Part shown: in pieces, positions 1-7,331 of the stretch
How positions within the stretch are numbered: the first letter of the stretch is position 1
How the letters are laid out: each line of letters opens with the position of its first letter
Assembly (NCBI GenBank): GCA_900767685.1
Contig: CAAGAB010000063.1
Location: forward strand, 1-29,101
Length of the DNA: 29,101 nt
Direction of reading: 5' to 3'
Source of the DNA: an uncultured Coprococcus sp.
GTDB lineage: Bacteria; Bacillota_A; Clostridia; Lachnospirales; Lachnospiraceae
Notes under the pieces: model-generated
Database searches by the model: none
What the model was told of the DNA's origin: nothing
The model's input: only the letters and a program-made list of their open reading frames with translations
Program-made: the position numbers and the translations under genes

Positions 1-504
1 CCCTGCACCTGCAAATGTCGCTTTCATCTTATAATTTCCAGCATCAGACCAACCATAGTTATTAACTTTCACGTAATATGTTCCCGGAAGCAAGTCTGCA
101 AACCTACAGTCCTTTGCATACCCAAGCGTAGAATTATAGTCCATATGCCAGGAAAACATCTGTTTTCCATATGTGTCATACCATGTAACTTCGAAATTTG
201 TATCGTATGATTCGAACTCCAGACTCACCCTTCCGGATTTGTCCAGACTAAGCTCGTACATGTAACTATAATTATTATAATTACTTTCCCATTTTCCAGT
301 TAATTTCTTACCAACAACTTTTCCGAAATCGAGATACTCATCCACACTTACTGCCGCTATCTCAGCACTTCCTGACTCACTCTCCTGTACCTCAGCAGTC
401 TCTGCTGCCTGCGCCGACACTGCAGCTCCGCCTATACACATAGCCGATACACAAAGTGTCAGGGCAAGCTTTTTACCGATTTCCTTTAATGCCTCTTTAA
501 TCAT
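1..504 (-). CDS. Secreted protein with PPC-like beta-sandwich domain (3' end cut by window edge)
   Basis: The frame is open from the ATG at 504 to base 1 (168 codons) with no stop, so the C-terminus lies outside the window. An AAGGAGAA site lies 7 bases before the ATG. The N-terminus is a classical signal peptide: KK, then the hydrophobic run LALTLCVSAMCIGGAAV, with a likely cut after AQA. The visible mature part (about residues 55-168) reads like a bacterial pre-peptidase C-terminal (PPC) domain: a repeated aromatic/hydrophobic beta pattern ending in LPGTYYVKVNNYGWSDAGNY. PPC domains are usually accessory domains of secreted proteins, so a different catalytic or repeat domain may follow. It is transcribed from its own palindrome-bearing promoter at 629-657, which resembles the one before the sigma-fusion gene. 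Secretion is well supported; function is unknown. Confidence 0.8.
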   Translation of the reverse strand, partial: MIKEALKEIGKKLALTLCVSAMCIGGAAVSAQAAETAEVQESESGSAEIAAVSVDEYLDFGKVVGKKLTGKWESNYNNYSYMYELSLDKSGRVSLEFESYDTNFEVTWYDTYGKQMFSWHMDYNSTLGYAKDCRFADLLPGTYYVKVNNYGWSDAGNYKMKATFAGAG

Positions 505-628
505 AAAACAATTCTCCTTTTCTCTCGTTAATATTCTTTTCTAACTCCGCTTATGATTTCTCCCAAGAAATAAATCATCCCCCTTTTGCTGAATTTATTA
601 TTTTTTTGTCAATTGCAGAAACATACTC

Positions 629-657
629 ATTATATTGAGTATATGTGTGAATTTCAA
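629..657 (-). promoter_or_regulatory. Sigma-A type promoter with palindrome over the -10
   Basis: On the minus strand: TTGAAA (657-652), 17 bp, TATAAT (634-629), directed at the gene starting at 504. The -10 sits inside the palindrome ATACTCA...TGAGTAT. Bases 619-669 closely match 6455-6506, upstream of the sigma-fusion gene, including both boxes and the spacing. The palindrome is a probable operator. Confidence 0.65.
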
Positions 658-694
658 TGTTTTTTAACGAACTTTTCACATCCGCACTGCTTTT

Positions 695-1222
695 TTAAAT
701 TCTTCTTCTGATAACATTTACTACAACAAGAAATATTACTATTCCAATCACAGCATATTTTATGGACTTCTTAAATACCTGCCATGCTGTTGGAGCTTTG
801 TCATCCGGTTTGATGAATTTTAACTGATCAGGAGTTCTGTTGCTGAAATGTACAATGTATTTATCCCCTTTTTCAGCCTGAAGATTGATCGTGTCCAAAT
901 CCTTGACTACATACTTTTTGTCATCATATGTATATTCCATAGTAAGTTTCTGGGAATATCCACCCATCATAGCATCATTCTCAACCGCTGTTACAGTAGC
1001 AACAGCCTCGGGATGTGTATGCCTGCTATACATATAAAGTCCAATAAACAAGATACATGCAAAAGTCACAATGATGATTGCCACTATCTTAAGCAATGTT
1101 GCAATCACTCCGCCAAGCTTTCCTCTGACAAACAGATATGCAGCGCAAAATGCTATAAACTCCCCTGTAGTCCAAAAAAATGGTGACATCATTAAAAGCC
1201 AGATTGCATCAATCGAAAACAT
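695..1222 (-). CDS. Membrane protein with DUF3592-like extracytoplasmic domain
   Basis: This 175-aa protein starts at the ATG at 1222, because AGGAGG ends 7 bases before it; the upstream TTG at 1228 is too close to that site. There is one hydrophobic stretch near residues 20-33, a strong membrane helix at about 38-64 and a C-terminal helix at about 154-170 followed by a basic tail IRRRI. The middle (about 72-135) is a soluble beta-rich domain (ATVTAVENDA, MEYTYDDKKYVV, GDKYIVHFSNRTPDQ). That arrangement resembles DUF3592 membrane proteins, whose function is not known. It lies downstream of the Cys-rich secreted gene on the same strand with a 75-base gap, so co-transcription is plausible. The family assignment is by pattern only. 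Confidence 0.75.
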   Translation of the reverse strand: MFSIDAIWLLMMSPFFWTTGEFIAFCAAYLFVRGKLGGVIATLLKIVAIIIVTFACILFIGLYMYSRHTHPEAVATVTAVENDAMMGGYSQKLTMEYTYDDKKYVVKDLDTINLQAEKGDKYIVHFSNRTPDQLKFIKPDDKAPTAWQVFKKSIKYAVIGIVIFLVVVNVIRRRI

Positions 1223-1297
1223 AACCAAACCTCCTGATCGTATAATCTCTTTTGTTAATATTTTTTGTTAATTCCTTTTATTTCCTTATATTTTCTT

Positions 1298-2215
1298 TTA
1301 TTCACCTTTTTTATCTCGCAGTTCACCGCAATACTTACACTGTACATGCGATGATATAACTTTAGTCTTTGTGCCTGTTTTTACCCACTTTTCAACTTTC
1401 TTTATCTTACATGTCACTGTGCCTGCACATCTTCCCTGCGGATCAGGCTGTGTAGCACGTTTTCCATTGCAAACCTTGCAATGTTTCTGACACCATGTGA
1501 TGATCTTCCAGTTGCTGTATGGGCTGTCAAGACGTCCAGAGTAGAAATAAGATGCATCTGAACCATCCGGCCACGTCATCACTGCTTTCTTTACTATAGT
1601 CTTCTTAAATACCGGCACCGTCTTCGTCTTATCCGCAACTCTTATCCAGGAATGCTTGTGAGGCTTAGTTGTAACCTTTATTTTATTTGATGTTCCATCC
1701 GTATAACGGACAAGCACATTTGCTGTTCCAACTTTATCCCACAACTCAATCGAAAAATCCCGCTTGCTACCATCATATTTGATTATGTTCAAAAAATCTT
1801 TATCAGGTGCACTTATACTTGCAATATTCTTTGAAGTACACACATCCCTGAGATGACCTTTTCCAATGTACAGATTTGTGTCCACTCTCACATAACATTT
1901 TGTGACATTATGGTCTCCTGTCATGACCTCTATATATCTTCTCCCCTTCTTTTTGCCTATGAAACACACCTTATTGTGTGAGACCTTTTTGTATGTCACA
2001 TACTGGCTGCCACTATGTGCCTTGATGGATATGATCTCCCTGTCAAATTCGACTGTGTTCGCCTCATATCCAAGGAGCTGTATCACCTTTTCTTCCACTG
2101 TCTGCTTTGCAGCAGCCGCTGCCTTTGCTGTGTCAGCCGGCATAAACGGCAATATCACTGCAAAAGCAAGTATAAATGCAATCATCTTAACTAATCCTGA
2201 CTTCATATTTCTCAT
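1298..2215 (-). CDS. Secreted Cys-rich protein, paralogue of the product at 2710-3573
   Basis: A 305-aa protein starting at an ATG preceded by TAGGAGGG. It has an N-terminal signal peptide (MIAFILAFAVILPFMPADTAKA, cut near AKA). The first half is beta-rich and Ig-like in texture (GKKKGRRYIEV, YVRVDTNLY). The C-terminal third holds His/Trp and Cys motifs: HKHSW, WPDGSDAS, WCQKHCKVC, PDPQGRC and finally SHVQCKYCGELRD. The two CxxC-type clusters could bind a metal such as zinc or form disulfides; the sequence does not decide which. It shares signal-peptide style and the ordered motifs H.H.W, WPDGS, WCxxHCxxC, PDPQGRCA and SHxxCxxCG with the neighbouring gene, so the two arose by tandem duplication and then diverged strongly. 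Function is not recognised. Confidence 0.8.
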   Translation of the reverse strand: MRNMKSGLVKMIAFILAFAVILPFMPADTAKAAAAAKQTVEEKVIQLLGYEANTVEFDREIISIKAHSGSQYVTYKKVSHNKVCFIGKKKGRRYIEVMTGDHNVTKCYVRVDTNLYIGKGHLRDVCTSKNIASISAPDKDFLNIIKYDGSKRDFSIELWDKVGTANVLVRYTDGTSNKIKVTTKPHKHSWIRVADKTKTVPVFKKTIVKKAVMTWPDGSDASYFYSGRLDSPYSNWKIITWCQKHCKVCNGKRATQPDPQGRCAGTVTCKIKKVEKWVKTGTKTKVISSHVQCKYCGELRDKKGE

Positions 2216-2237
2216 GTTACCCTCCTATTCTGCTTGT

Positions 2238-2277
2238 CACCAGCCATTTCAAATCTATCTTTGGCAAATGACTGGTG
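2238..2277. repeat. Palindromic intergenic repeat, short copy
   Basis: The arms CACCAGCCATTT (2238-2249) and AAATGACTGGTG (2266-2277) pair with one mismatch around a 16-base loop. The CACCAGCCAT arm and the following GCATGT recur at 2533-2693, 14443-14488 and 28202-28277. Confidence 0.65.
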
Positions 2278-2288
2278 CCGCATGTCAC

Positions 2289-2474
2289 TCATCTTTTACT
2301 CACATTTTTTGCAGGTGTTCTATCTGATCTATAATTATCCCTCTCATATTTATTTTCTCTGTTTTGTCTTATCACCCTGTACATATAATTCTTTATTCTT
2401 CTGTCTATAACAAAGTGCCGGCTTTCATTTCCTATGAGAGCCTCAAACATATTCATAGCCTGCCATATCGTCAT
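2289..2474 (-). CDS. Small basic protein of unknown function
   Basis: A 61-aa protein starting at MTIWQAMNMF. This start was chosen because AAGGAGG lies 6 bases upstream of the ATG at 2474; the longer in-frame reading only translates the ribosome-site region. The protein is hydrophilic and Arg/Lys-rich in its second half (RRIKNYMYRVIRQNRENKYERD), with no signal peptide or membrane segment. It sits between the two paralogous Cys-rich secreted genes and is bounded on both sides by copies of the same palindromic repeat. No family is recognised. The strong ribosome site and the position support a real gene, but its small size leaves doubt. Confidence 0.55.
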   Translation of the reverse strand: MTIWQAMNMFEALIGNESRHFVIDRRIKNYMYRVIRQNRENKYERDNYRSDRTPAKNVSKR

Positions 2475-2532
2475 AACCTCCCTCCTTTGAACAACAACAT
2501 CAGCCATACATTAAACAACCCACCATTAATTG

Positions 2533-2693
2533 AACACCAGCCATGCAAAATTTGCCTTCGTAGGTATTCTCACATTGCTCCGCAATGCGAGATGTCGTCG
2601 ATGCCATTTTAATATGTGACTTCGTCACATGGGCATCTCCTGGCAAATGGCTGGCTCTACATGTCAAGTTTTCATAGAAAACTTGACACATCC
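2533..2693. repeat. Composite palindromic repeat element, longest copy
   Basis: An outer pair CCAGCCAT (2537-2544) / ATGGCTGG (2647-2654) encloses two small hairpins: CATTG/CAATG at 2573-2587, and ATGTGAC/GTCACAT at 2614-2630. It is followed by a second long hairpin at 2662-2688 (TGTCAAGTTTTC, loop ATAG, complementary arm). The same architecture, without the inner hairpins, occurs at 28202-28277. Confidence 0.75.
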
Positions 2694-2709
2694 TCTTACA
2701 AAACCGGTA

Positions 2710-3573
2710 TTATCTTCTGGCTCCACATAAGCTGCACTCGGTATGGGAAGTAACTCTCACATATTTTGTTCCTACTTTTACCCTTCTCTCCTGTGGGCAT
2801 ATTCCCTCACCTATTTTCCATGCACATCTTCCCTGCGGATCAGGGTCAGGAGCGTCAGGTCCCATACACCTCAGACAGTGAAGCAGGCACCATTGTAATT
2901 TCTGCCCACCGTCTGCAAGATAAAATGCATTTGATCCATCCGGCCATACATAAAATGCAATAGAGTATTCTTTTGTCTTGTATATCGGAATACTTTTTGT
3001 TCTGTCAGAAACCGTAACCCACTTGTGTGTATGTCCTGCGGTACTCAATGCTAGAACTTTTCTCTCTCCATCCGAGTAGTATATGACAATCTTTGCAGTT
3101 CCCTTTCTCGAAGTGGTAGCTATAAGATACTCTTTCTGGTTTTTTCCAAGTTCAACTTTCGCTACCGATTCATTTGTGGAGCCTACATACTCAATACGCC
3201 TTTGGGATTTTACAACTCTCCTCACTCTTGTCTTTGCATAGTATGTCGATGTAACCTTGCTGTAACATTTCGTCATCTTATTGTCTGCAGTTACGACTTC
3301 AAAGTATCTTCTTCCGCTTACCTTTCCGGTGACTCTTATCTGGTTATCAGATATCTTGTCAACCGTAGCATACTTGGAATCACCATATCTTCTGATAGTC
3401 TTTATTTTAGATTTGAATTTTAGTACCTTAGTCTCATAGCCATACAGCTGGACTGTAACTGATTTTTCTTTCGTTGCCGCCTGCGCTTTTTTCTCCGGAA
3501 TAAATGCCAGCAGCATTGCCAGAGCCAGTACGGATGCAATTATTTGTATTATTTTTGACTTTTTGTTTCTCAT
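2710..3573 (-). CDS. Secreted Cys-rich protein, probable target of the ECF-type promoter
   Basis: A 287-aa protein. The start is MRNKKSK at 3573, with AAGAAGGGAGA upstream; the longer in-frame start at 3606 would place that site inside the gene. It has a signal peptide (IIASVLALAMLLAFIPEKKAQA). The beta-rich middle contains GKVSGRRYFEVV and IVIYYSDGERK. The C-terminal part has HTHKW, WPDGSNAFY, WCLLHCLRC, PDPDPQGRCA and the terminal SHTECSLCGARR, the same motif order as its paralogue at 1298-2215. Cysteines occur in CxxC/CxxxC spacing, so metal binding or disulfides are possible. It is the first gene behind the ECF-like promoter at 3651-3676. That promoter matches the one before the adjacent sigma-fusion gene, so it is a likely member of that regulon. 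Molecular role is unknown. Confidence 0.82.
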   Translation of the reverse strand: MRNKKSKIIQIIASVLALAMLLAFIPEKKAQAATKEKSVTVQLYGYETKVLKFKSKIKTIRRYGDSKYATVDKISDNQIRVTGKVSGRRYFEVVTADNKMTKCYSKVTSTYYAKTRVRRVVKSQRRIEYVGSTNESVAKVELGKNQKEYLIATTSRKGTAKIVIYYSDGERKVLALSTAGHTHKWVTVSDRTKSIPIYKTKEYSIAFYVWPDGSNAFYLADGGQKLQWCLLHCLRCMGPDAPDPDPQGRCAWKIGEGICPQERRVKVGTKYVRVTSHTECSLCGARR

Positions 3574-3650
3574 AACAATCTCCCTTCTTCTTTGAACTTC
3601 AGTCATGCAATGTTCTTAAAATTACCTTTTCACCTCCTTACGTTTATAAA

Positions 3651-3676
3651 GACGAATGTGGGTTTCAAAAAGTTTT
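3651..3676 (-). promoter_or_regulatory. ECF-sigma-like promoter A
   Basis: On the minus strand: AAAACT (3676-3671), 16 bp, CGTC (3654-3651). The bases around the -10 (GTTTATAAAGACGAATG on the plus strand) match those around promoter B at 6404-6429 almost exactly. An AAC-type -35 with a CGTC -10 is the known style of ECF promoters. It drives the secreted gene starting at 3573. Confidence 0.65.
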
Positions 3677-3697
3677 ATAAAAATCATAATTTTTATA
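3676..3697 (-). terminator. AT-only hairpin just after the sigma-fusion stop codon
   Basis: A 9-bp stem TATAAAAAT / ATTTTTATA with a 4-base loop lies directly downstream of the stop at 3701. It could act as a weak terminator, but it has no GC pairs and abuts the -35 of the next promoter, so the call is uncertain. Confidence 0.35.
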
Positions 3698-3700
3698 ATT

Positions 3701-6337
3701 TTATTTTGCTGATTTCAGATATTCCACAGCATCCGCATAGGTCATATTTGCGCTTTTTTCAAGAAGGCCGCTCTTATCTTCTTTTATCTTACTCTCACCG
3801 TCACCATTATAGAGGATGAGCGTCTCTGCATCCTTCCACCAGTTTTCTTTCATCGCATCATAATCTGCCTTATTCATCCTTTTTCCATCGCAAATGGCTA
3901 TGGCATCATCTGCAGTTGCATTTGCATCCTCGTTATTTCTGCCTATACTCCACTCGTGTATTTTCTCAAGATAATCATCATTGCCCATAACATATTGCTC
4001 ATAGCCCTCCCAGGCATTTGCACCCGGCATGATGCTGAATACATAAAGTGAATCATCACCCTTTTCCTTAAATATGAAGTACTCTGTATTCAGATCCCAT
4101 TCCGGTGCATATTCGACCTTTGTCTTATCATATATATTTTTGACTTCTCCGCCTGAGTATGAGTATATGTACAGCTCAGGCGACGCATCGACCGAATTTT
4201 TGCCGTCAGGACATGCCATAACAAACATCTCCGGAACGCCATCTCCTGTGATATCTGCAAATGCCACAGGCTCGGATTCACGTCCGGCATGAACATCCTT
4301 TTTTGCACGATAATAACCACCGAATTCATTGTCGGACACCGGATACTGAATGTCATAATTGGCTATGGCTGTCTCATTTTCATCAAGCACATTCAGATAA
4401 GCGCTCTTATAATCATCCTTGGCAGCACTATCTTTCTTACCGGATTTAGCTGACGAACCCGATGAACTCCCCTCCCCAAGGAACTTCATCGCCTCATCAT
4501 AGGTCATCGCCGTATCATCAGTATTTCCGAAAAATTCTGCAGCTTTGTCACGTCCCTGCTCATTAAATATGAGAAGGGTATCCGCCTGCTTCTTCAGGTT
4601 GTTCAGGAACTTATCATACTTTGCCTCAGAAACTTCCTTGTCATTCTTCATACATATAAGAATATTATCTGTATGTTCTTCATTTGGACCTGTTGTTTTA
4701 CTCCACTCAGGATCTATCTGCAGCATACCTGAAGCATCCATTTTGAATTTCATATACTTATCTGTATAGCTTTCATCACCAATTCCGCTGTATGCGCAGA
4801 GCGTTCCATCCTTGTCAGTAAACAGGAAATAGCTTGTCCCTGAAGCAGCACTTACATCCCATCCCATAACATCATCACTCAGATCAGTTCCAAATATCTG
4901 TCTCGCCTTATCACCATCAAATGAATATATGTCAAGATCTGCATTCCCTGAACTGTCAGGAGCCTGTGTCTGAATCAGAATCATCTCCGGGACTCCATCA
5001 CCTGTGATATCTGCAAATGCTATAGGTGTCTGTTCTTCATTTGCAGTCTGTGTCATAACGTCAAAATCATACTGCCAGAAATAATTGGCCACCTGTGTCT
5101 TATAGGATTTGAGAACTTTTTTGTACGCTGCCTTATATGCACCTTCATCCACTATCGCCTCGGTTGTCACTTCCTCTGTAGTTTCAGTGCTTATCTCTGT
5201 GAGCTGAGCTTCGGTCGTGGCATTTGTTGCTATAGTTATATCCTGTGAACTTTCATCACTTGCCGACGCAGTATCATCGTTCAAAGCAACCGCTTCGGTT
5301 GTACTAACCTGCTCATTCTCTTTATCATCTGATTTATTTTTTGCAGTAACTATACCAATTGCCACCGCTCCGACAACCGCAACACCTGCGACTATAACTG
5401 CTATCTTCCCGCCCAGCGTGCTGAAAAAAGTTTTTTTAGCAACAGAATTTGAAGCGGTACTCAAGACCCTTCCTGTGCCGCCTGAAACTGCACCGCCTGG
5501 AGCGCCGCCACCCATCACAGCACCCGATCCAAATGCTCTGCCAGATGATACAATCGCTTTTTGAAGTATGGTTTTTCCGGCTGCACATGTAGTTCCGGCA
5601 ATCTGTGCCAGCGTTCCACTTGCAAGTTCTGCCCGCATATCTGACCATATGAGATAAAGAAGAAGGGTAATCGGTGTGTAACTGTACAGCTTGTATCCCC
5701 TCTTCTGAAGTTCTTCTGCCTTTGCCTTTATGTTCTGTCTTCCATAATTAAGTCTTGACTTAACCGTATTTTCTGAGCAGCCTAGAAAAGCTGATATCTC
5801 TTTTATGCTGTAACCTTCCACATGGAACATGAGGATACACATTCTCTGTTCATCCGACAGAGAATTGATGAGCTCTCTCACCATCTCCTGTGTCTCCTTC
5901 GCCGTACATGCCATCTCCGGCTGTCTTGACATATCCTCATCGGCTATCGTATACTCATATGCCTCGCCGCCTTCATCTTCATTCTGAAGCTCTGTAAATA
6001 ATACCGGTTTTTTCTTCTTCAGTGCGTCAAGCGCAGTGGATGCCACTATAGTGCCAAGCCACTTCGGGAATGTCTTTGGCTCTCTCAGTGTATCAAGCTT
6101 TGCAAATGCTTTAATATACGAGTCCTGAAGTACATCAAGTGCCCTGTCCTCATCCTTCATATATTTCATAGCTATATACAATTTGCTCTTGTATGAAATC
6201 TCATACAAAAATGAGAAGCCTCTCTCATTTCCCTCAAGTGCAAGTTTTATAGCACTGGCATAATCAGGTTCTGCCCCACACGACGGGCAACGGTATTCAT
6301 TTCCATTTAAATCTTTTCCACATTTTCCGCAGTACAT
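3701..6337 (-). CDS. Membrane-tethered sigma-70/ECF-type factor fused to duplicated extracellular domains
   Basis: An 878-aa protein with AAAGGAGATT before the ATG. Domain order: zinc ribbon at 3-20 (CGKC...CPSC); sigma region 2 at about 35-110 (DEDRALDVLQDSYIKAF, FPKWLGTIVAS); sigma region 4 at about 150-205 (LSDEQRMCILMFHVEGYS, then the helix-turn-helix ISAFLGCSENTVKSRL); a Gly/Ala-rich linker; one membrane helix at about 311-332; a Thr/Glu/Ser-rich linker to about 395; then two homologous outside domains at about 398-628 and 650-878. Each outside domain carries FADITGDGVPEM, an Asp-rich loop like Ca-binding FG-GAP/EF-hand loops, and ends in an MTYxxA motif. The sigma part would face the cytoplasm and the repeats would lie outside. 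The gene has a sigma-A type promoter and an ECF-like promoter; the latter may be its own target. Release by proteolysis is conceivable but not shown. Confidence 0.88.
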   Translation of the reverse strand: MYCGKCGKDLNGNEYRCPSCGAEPDYASAIKLALEGNERGFSFLYEISYKSKLYIAMKYMKDEDRALDVLQDSYIKAFAKLDTLREPKTFPKWLGTIVASTALDALKKKKPVLFTELQNEDEGGEAYEYTIADEDMSRQPEMACTAKETQEMVRELINSLSDEQRMCILMFHVEGYSIKEISAFLGCSENTVKSRLNYGRQNIKAKAEELQKRGYKLYSYTPITLLLYLIWSDMRAELASGTLAQIAGTTCAAGKTILQKAIVSSGRAFGSGAVMGGGAPGGAVSGGTGRVLSTASNSVAKKTFFSTLGGKIAVIVAGVAVVGAVAIGIVTAKNKSDDKENEQVSTTEAVALNDDTASASDESSQDITIATNATTEAQLTEISTETTEEVTTEAIVDEGAYKAAYKKVLKSYKTQVANYFWQYDFDVMTQTANEEQTPIAFADITGDGVPEMILIQTQAPDSSGNADLDIYSFDGDKARQIFGTDLSDDVMGWDVSAASGTSYFLFTDKDGTLCAYSGIGDESYTDKYMKFKMDASGMLQIDPEWSKTTGPNEEHTDNILICMKNDKEVSEAKYDKFLNNLKKQADTLLIFNEQGRDKAAEFFGNTDDTAMTYDEAMKFLGEGSSSGSSAKSGKKDSAAKDDYKSAYLNVLDENETAIANYDIQYPVSDNEFGGYYRAKKDVHAGRESEPVAFADITGDGVPEMFVMACPDGKNSVDASPELYIYSYSGGEVKNIYDKTKVEYAPEWDLNTEYFIFKEKGDDSLYVFSIMPGANAWEGYEQYVMGNDDYLEKIHEWSIGRNNEDANATADDAIAICDGKRMNKADYDAMKENWWKDAETLILYNGDGESKIKEDKSGLLEKSANMTYADAVEYLKSAK

Positions 6338-6403
6338 CTTTTAATCTCCTTTTTCCTTTTTTCCTGTCCATACACAGTATGTATTTCCCGTTCTGTTTAT
6401 TAA

Positions 6404-6429
6404 GACGAACGTCATATTAAAAAAGTTTT
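6404..6429 (-). promoter_or_regulatory. ECF-sigma-like promoter B (probable autoregulation)
   Basis: On the minus strand: AAAACT (6429-6424), 16 bp, CGTC (6407-6404), about 67 bases before the sigma-fusion start codon. It is nearly identical to promoter A in both boxes, spacing and the flanking GTTTATWAAGACGAA. Its position before the sigma gene itself suggests positive autoregulation. Confidence 0.65.
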
Positions 6430-6466
6430 AAATATTTTCGTTTTTTTCAAAAATTTACACATATTC

Positions 6467-6495
6467 ATTATATTGAGTATGTTTTGCTATTTCAA
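6467..6495 (-). promoter_or_regulatory. Sigma-A type promoter with palindrome over the -10, second copy
   Basis: On the minus strand: TTGAAA (6495-6490), 17 bp, TATAAT (6472-6467), upstream of the sigma-fusion gene. The palindrome around the -10 and about 45 flanking bases match the promoter at 629-657. It would give basal transcription ahead of the ECF-like promoter B. Confidence 0.65.
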
Positions 6496-6505
6496 CATTT
6501 TTTCC

Positions 6506-6739
6506 CTATTGAATTTTACTAATTTTCTGCTCAAAGAAATTCACTATATCAGTCTCTTTTTCTGTATATTGTCCGGCTTTCGTGAATTCATTTGTCCAGT
6601 TTGTCACAATAGCGGCAACCTCATCCAGAGGAAGATATGGCAGTGGGCTTAAGCACTCACTGACTCCATACATTCTCGCAAGACATATTGCGTTCCTGAC
6701 CCAGTCTTCACCATACTCTTTGATTTCTATGTCACACAT
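6506..6739 (-). CDS. Small hypothetical protein (77 aa)
   Basis: A 77-aa acidic soluble protein beginning MCDIEIKEYG, with GGGGAGG 11 bases before the ATG. No signal peptide or membrane helix is visible. The C-terminal half looks helical (LDEVAAIVTNWTNEFTKAG). The gene is preceded by a promoter (6832-6872) with the near-palindrome found before the ClpX-like gene and the 346-aa gene, so it probably belongs to that regulon. Its stop codon lies next to the promoter of the sigma-fusion gene. No family is recognised. Confidence 0.65.
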   Translation of the reverse strand: MCDIEIKEYGEDWVRNAICLARMYGVSECLSPLPYLPLDEVAAIVTNWTNEFTKAGQYTEKETDIVNFFEQKISKIQ

Positions 6740-6831
6740 GACTTATTACACCTCCCCATCTGACTTATCATTATTTCTACGCTATGCTGTACTAAACTCA
6801 GCTGTTTCTGTGTTCTCATCTTTATGTTCAA

Positions 6832-6872
6832 AGTATATACGCAGCGGATTTTTTCTCCGTATTTTTTACGAA
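6832..6872 (-). promoter_or_regulatory. Promoter P1 with TCGTAAAAAATACGG near-palindrome at -35
   Basis: On the minus strand a near-palindrome TTCGTAAAAAATACGGA (6872-6856) is followed by 18 bp and TATACT (6837-6832). Promoter P2 at 8777-8817 has the same architecture with the same spacing, and P3 at 14511-14548 has 16 or 17 bp. No good -35 hexamer is present, so the palindrome may be an activator or repressor site. Confidence 0.6.
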
Positions 6873-7014
6873 TGTTTTGTTTCTATTAGCTCGAAGCAGC
6901 AATATACGGTGTAACGTTCATATACAAAAACGCAGAAACATACGCATTGTAGCCAATATATTGAGCATATAATTTTAAAGTCATGTGATAGTGTAACTGT
7001 AGGGAGGTCTAAAC

Positions 7015-7236
7015 ATGATTTCTTACAAACCTTTTTATGATACTTTATACAGAAAGAATATAACCGAATATGCCCTTATATTTAAACATGGCATCCCGGC
7101 AAACACCCTGCACAGAATGAAACACGGCGAGGCAATAACCACCAAGACTTTGGATGTGCTGTGCAACATTCTTGACTGTCCGGTTTCAGACATTATCGAA
7201 TTCGTCAAAAGCGACTCAGACGAGTCTGACTCTTAA
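7015..7236 (+). CDS. Cro/C1-type helix-turn-helix regulator (YozG-like)
   Basis: A 73-aa protein with GGGAGG before its ATG. It is essentially one DNA-binding domain: YDTLYRKNITEYAL, GIPANTLHRMKHGEAIT (turn and recognition helix), TLDVLCNILDCPVSDIIEF. This is the compact Xre/HTH_26 arrangement seen in YozG-like regulators. The tail SDSDESDS is acidic. It is one of only three plus-strand genes and lies between the small 77-aa gene and the ClpX-like gene. It is a candidate regulator for the shared near-palindromes nearby, but nothing in the sequence proves that link. A terminator follows directly. Confidence 0.85.
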   Translation: MISYKPFYDTLYRKNITEYALIFKHGIPANTLHRMKHGEAITTKTLDVLCNILDCPVSDIIEFVKSDSDESDS

Positions 7237-7241
7237 ATAAA

Positions 7242-7290
7242 ACTCCGGCACACGCTATGAATTTCATTACTTCACAACGTGTGCCGGAGT
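7242..7290. terminator. Bidirectional terminator
   Basis: A 13-bp perfect stem ACTCCGGCACACG (7242-7254) / CGTGTGCCGGAGT (7278-7290) lies between convergent genes. Read plus, it is followed by CTTTTGTG; read minus, by TTTTATTTAAG. It can therefore end both the HTH gene and the ClpX-like gene. Confidence 0.85.
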
Positions 7291-7331
7291 CTTTTGTGCT
7301 ATCATATATTCTTTTATTTATGACTCAATGA

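Noticed and set aside
2500..2691. Minus-strand open frame of 63 codons
   Set aside because: It simply translates the composite palindromic repeat, has no convincing ribosome site and overlaps the leader of the 61-aa gene.
6935..6972. Third copy of the palindromic promoter near the HTH gene
   Set aside because: It shares GCTCAATATA and GTATGTTTCTGC but has about 9 extra bases in the middle and no good -35, so it is mentioned only as a possible relative.
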